Assembly: GCA_029880105.1 (NCBI GenBank)
Contig: JAOUPA010000032.1
Coordinates: 1-15,971, forward strand
From: Gammaproteobacteria bacterium
GTDB lineage: Bacteria; Pseudomonadota; Gammaproteobacteria; SZUA-229
DNA length: 15,971 nt
Direction of reading: 5' to 3'
The notes under the pieces: generated by a model
What the model was told of the DNA's origin: nothing
Seen by the model: the letters and a program-made list of their open reading frames with translations, nothing else
Database searches by the model: none
Program-made: the position numbers and the translations under genes
Shown: positions 13,319 through 15,971 of the stretch, piece by piece
How the letters are laid out: every line of letters starts with the position of its first letter
How positions within the stretch are numbered: the stretch's first letter is position 1

Positions 13319-15971
13319 TTGAAAATACGCCAAATTTTTCTCCGTGGCCTGTCATTTTTTAGCCTGGTTTTGACCTCGTGTTTACTGGTTACAACATCAA
13401 CGCAGGCTGCCGTTTCTCTGGAACGCACCATCAAGGCCGATGGCAAAAATTTACGCTTCGGCAATATCGCTTCGATTACCGTCAACCATGAAGGCAATTT
13501 GCTGGTCGTCGACTCAGAGCTGGGTATGGTGATTATTTTCAACGGTAATAAATTTGCGACCTACACCCTGTCGGGTAAAGATAAGGTGTTCTCATCTAAC
13601 GAAATCAATAGTGCTGTTTTCAAGGACAGGGACAGCATGATTATTAGTAACAAAGGTGATGAGGCCATTGTTGAGGTTGGACCCAAAGGCGAGTTGATCA
13701 AAAAGCTGGTGATTAGTGGTGGAGATGAAGGGCAGCTGAATAACCCGGGCAGTATTGCCTGGTCCGATAACCGCCGTTTGTATGTGGCGAATACCGGTAA
13801 TGGTCGTGTTTCAATCTTTGGTGATGATGGTGTCTTTATTCAGTCTATCGGTGGGCGTGGCGGTGAGACCTTTGAGCCAGCGCAGGTATTTGTTGATGCA
13901 CAGGAAAATATCTACGTACTGGAAACAAGGGATGATGGCATTGTATCGGTTTTCAGGCACGATGGCACGCTAATCAAGCGTATAAAGGCTGAAAATATCA
14001 AAAAAATCACGGGTAGTGCCCCTGAACTGGTTGCGATGGATATTGATGACACTGGCCTGATTTATCTGGCGGATAACGAAAGCGGACGCATTTATCAGAT
14101 CGACTGGGAGACAGGAAAATTACTGGCTTCATTTGGAAGTAAAGGTAAGCAACGTGGACAGTTCGAGAGAATTACCAGTATCTCGGTATTGCCTGATGGA
14201 CAGGTTGCAGTCGCAGATAGTTATAACAAGAAAATTGAAATATATCGTCTGCCAGAGACAGGGCGCCCGGTACCAGCACTAACACGCTTACCTACCGTGG
14301 GTTATGAGCGCTCTATTACAATGCAATGTGATGCTGCATATCGTCTACAGAGTGGGAATGCGCTTTGTCTTGATGGTAAAGCCAATAAAGTATCAGTCTA
14401 TACAGGCTCCGGACGTGTAGAGAAAACTTTTGAAGGTGTGCTTGAAAGCCCTGTTGCAGCATCGGTTGATGATCAGAATGTCGCTATCCTGGATGGTAAT
14501 TCGTTAAAAATTTATCGCCTTGATGGCGGTTTGCGGTATACGTCAGGATCAGCTGGCAGTGCAGAAGGTCAGTTTGATTCGCCGCAGGGTGTCTTTTTCA
14601 AAGGAGACAAAATATATGTTGCTGATACTGGAAATCGGCGCATTCAAATTTTTTCCAAAGATGGAATTTTTCTTGATCATATCAGCAACCCTGAAAGTGG
14701 TCGCAGAACTTTTGAAGAGCCTGCGCGGGTTGTTGTTGATCTTAACAATAATATTTATGTGCAGGAAAATGCGAGCCATCAGGTACTGGTATTTTCACCT
14801 GAGCGAAAATTACTGTATCGAATTGATGGCCGTGGTGGTGCCTCACAGGGTTTTGAAGAGATCTATGATATAGCGGTTGATGCCGATAATAATCTTTATA
14901 TTCTCGCCGCTATGGACGGCAATAAAACAACCATACAGGTTTACAGTGGCCCGAATCGAGTGATTGCTATGGGCGCATCGGCAGCGCAGGGTTCGGGTAT
15001 GCAGAAGCCGAGCAGGCTTTCGATTGCTCCCTCACTAAAGACGATTGTGAGTGTTTACGATAAGGATAGAAAAGCGCTGCTCAATTACAAGTACATGCAG
15101 TTGCCCAGTAAACTGGGTGGTTTGATGATTGATGGCTCGATTCAACAAACTCGCCTCTCCTGGAAAAAAGTACCTGGTAGTTATGTCAGCCGTTATAAAG
15201 TTTATGGAGCGCCCAGTAAGATAGCAGAACCTGCATTTCTTATGGATGTGGATAAGACAGAGGCCGTCATCAAACACGAACAGGCAGCACGTAATTATTA
15301 TTACAGTGTGAGTGCGGTGAGTGGCTTTAGTATTGAAGGTGAGCCGTCTAATCTGCGTGAAGATGAATTCCAGACAGGCTATACCTATTATAGAAAAAAA
15401 GATTTTAAAAATGCTGAAGCAGTGTTTGCAAAGGCCTATCAGGAAAATAACAACAACGGCGAAATCCTAAAATATCTGGGTCTATCTGTGATGGAGCTCG
15501 ATAAAATTGAAGCGGCCGTGGGTTATTTTCGTGAGTTGACCCTGTTACCGGGTTATGAGGCTGAAGGGCTGAATTATCAGATCATGGCGCTGGTCGGTAT
15601 GGAGGATTACGTTGCTGCCAAGTCTATTGTTGATAAGTTGATTGCAGACAATAAAGCCAGTACCGATACCATAGTCTATTGTGGTGAGTTGAGCCTGATC
15701 ATGGGTGATGCGATTGGTGCAGTAACCTGTCTGGAACAGGCGTTGGCCAAAGACCCGAAAAATGTAAAAGCCCATTTCCTTATGGGTAAAGCCTATATCA
15801 AGCTGGGTATCGTTGATAAGGGGATTAATGAATTTAGAACGGCGGTTTCAATTAATAAAATGGATGCCGACGTCTGGTATCAGGCTGGCCTGGTTTACAG
15901 GGAGATGAAGAAATATAGCAGTGCCGCGCCTAGTTTCCGTAATGCCATTAAATTGAGGCCGGGTTTCAGTG
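13319..15971 (+). CDS. Exported NHL-repeat beta-propeller / FN3-like / TPR protein, partial
   Basis: The frame is open from TTG at 13319 to the right edge, 884 residues with no stop. AGGGG lies seven bases upstream, and an in-frame TAG lies at 13289. The start MKIRQIFLRGLSFFSLVLTS is a signal peptide. LTSC at 18-21 could be a lipobox, although a cleavage site near residue 30 is also possible. NHL-like repeats follow from about residue 40 to 590, for example GGDEGQLNNPGSIAW near 134, FGSKGKQRGQFERI near 271 and AEGQFDSPQGVFF near 414. A fibronectin-III-like segment (about 605-685, SWKKVPGSYVSRYKVYG to YYYSVSAVSGFSIEGEPSN) precedes several TPR repeats from about 688 to the edge. It should act outside the cytoplasm as a scaffold for protein interaction. 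It follows cbbR by 221 bases, and no link to carbon fixation is evident apart from position. Confidence 0.88.
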   Translation, partial: MKIRQIFLRGLSFFSLVLTSCLLVTTSTQAAVSLERTIKADGKNLRFGNIASITVNHEGNLLVVDSELGMVIIFNGNKFATYTLSGKDKVFSSNEINSAVFKDRDSMIISNKGDEAIVEVGPKGELIKKLVISGGDEGQLNNPGSIAWSDNRRLYVANTGNGRVSIFGDDGVFIQSIGGRGGETFEPAQVFVDAQENIYVLETRDDGIVSVFRHDGTLIKRIKAENIKKITGSAPELVAMDIDDTGLIYLADNESGRIYQIDWETGKLLASFGSKGKQRGQFERITSISVLPDGQVAVADSYNKKIEIYRLPETGRPVPALTRLPTVGYERSITMQCDAAYRLQSGNALCLDGKANKVSVYTGSGRVEKTFEGVLESPVAASVDDQNVAILDGNSLKIYRLDGGLRYTSGSAGSAEGQFDSPQGVFFKGDKIYVADTGNRRIQIFSKDGIFLDHISNPESGRRTFEEPARVVVDLNNNIYVQENASHQVLVFSPERKLLYRIDGRGGASQGFEEIYDIAVDADNNLYILAAMDGNKTTIQVYSGPNRVIAMGASAAQGSGMQKPSRLSIAPSLKTIVSVYDKDRKALLNYKYMQLPSKLGGLMIDGSIQQTRLSWKKVPGSYVSRYKVYGAPSKIAEPAFLMDVDKTEAVIKHEQAARNYYYSVSAVSGFSIEGEPSNLREDEFQTGYTYYRKKDFKNAEAVFAKAYQENNNNGEILKYLGLSVMELDKIEAAVGYFRELTLLPGYEAEGLNYQIMALVGMEDYVAAKSIVDKLIADNKASTDTIVYCGELSLIMGDAIGAVTCLEQALAKDPKNVKAHFLMGKAYIKLGIVDKGINEFRTAVSINKMDADVWYQAGLVYREMKKYSSAAPSFRNAIKLRPGFS

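Noticed and set aside
1..15971. Carboxysome (cso) genes, CRISPR, tRNA, rRNA or mobile elements
   Set aside because: None of their recognisable features was found on either strand. The only long duplicated sequence is the paralogous cbbQ-cbbO pair.

Overview
The window is a carbon-fixation (Calvin-Benson-Bassham) locus from a chemolithoautotrophic proteobacterium. The best guess is a gammaproteobacterial, sulfur- or similar-oxidising autotroph of moderate G+C, because form IA and form II RuBisCO genes each sit beside their own cbbQ-cbbO activase pair and a divergent LysR-type cbbR. No carboxysome genes are visible. The species cannot be named from the sequence alone.

Layout, read along the minus strand from the central regulatory region: cbbL (11918-10500) and cbbS (10412-10056), an intrinsic terminator, an unrecognised 107-residue gene, cbbQ (9605-8790), cbbO (8708-6351) and an unrecognised 138-residue gene (6299-5883). 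An AT-rich promoter region of about 300 bases follows, then cbbM (5585-4197), a second intrinsic terminator, a long palindrome, a second cbbQ (4030-3221) and a second cbbO (3190-935). Last come an exported DUF3365-type c-heme protein (897-328) and a small unrecognised gene that runs off the left edge. The locus thus reads as two parallel modules. Each has RuBisCO structural gene(s), then a terminator, then a MoxR ATPase/VWA activase pair, then one or two small genes.

On the plus strand cbbR (12189-13097) diverges from cbbL. The 270-base gap holds a plausible sigma70 promoter for cbbL and three inverted repeats suited to LysR-type binding. Downstream of cbbR is a large exported protein with NHL-type beta-propeller repeats, a fibronectin-III-like segment and TPR repeats. 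It starts with TTG at 13319 and is cut by the right edge.

How the parts likely work together: CbbR senses metabolic state and turns on form I RuBisCO, and perhaps form II. CbbL/CbbS and CbbM fix CO2 at different CO2/O2 regimes. Each CbbQ hexamer with its CbbO adaptor strips inhibitory sugar phosphates from RuBisCO. The terminators probably let RuBisCO be made in large excess over its activase. The less understood parts are the small genes inside both modules, the heme protein, and several strong palindromes between genes. No tRNA, rRNA, CRISPR array or insertion sequence was seen.
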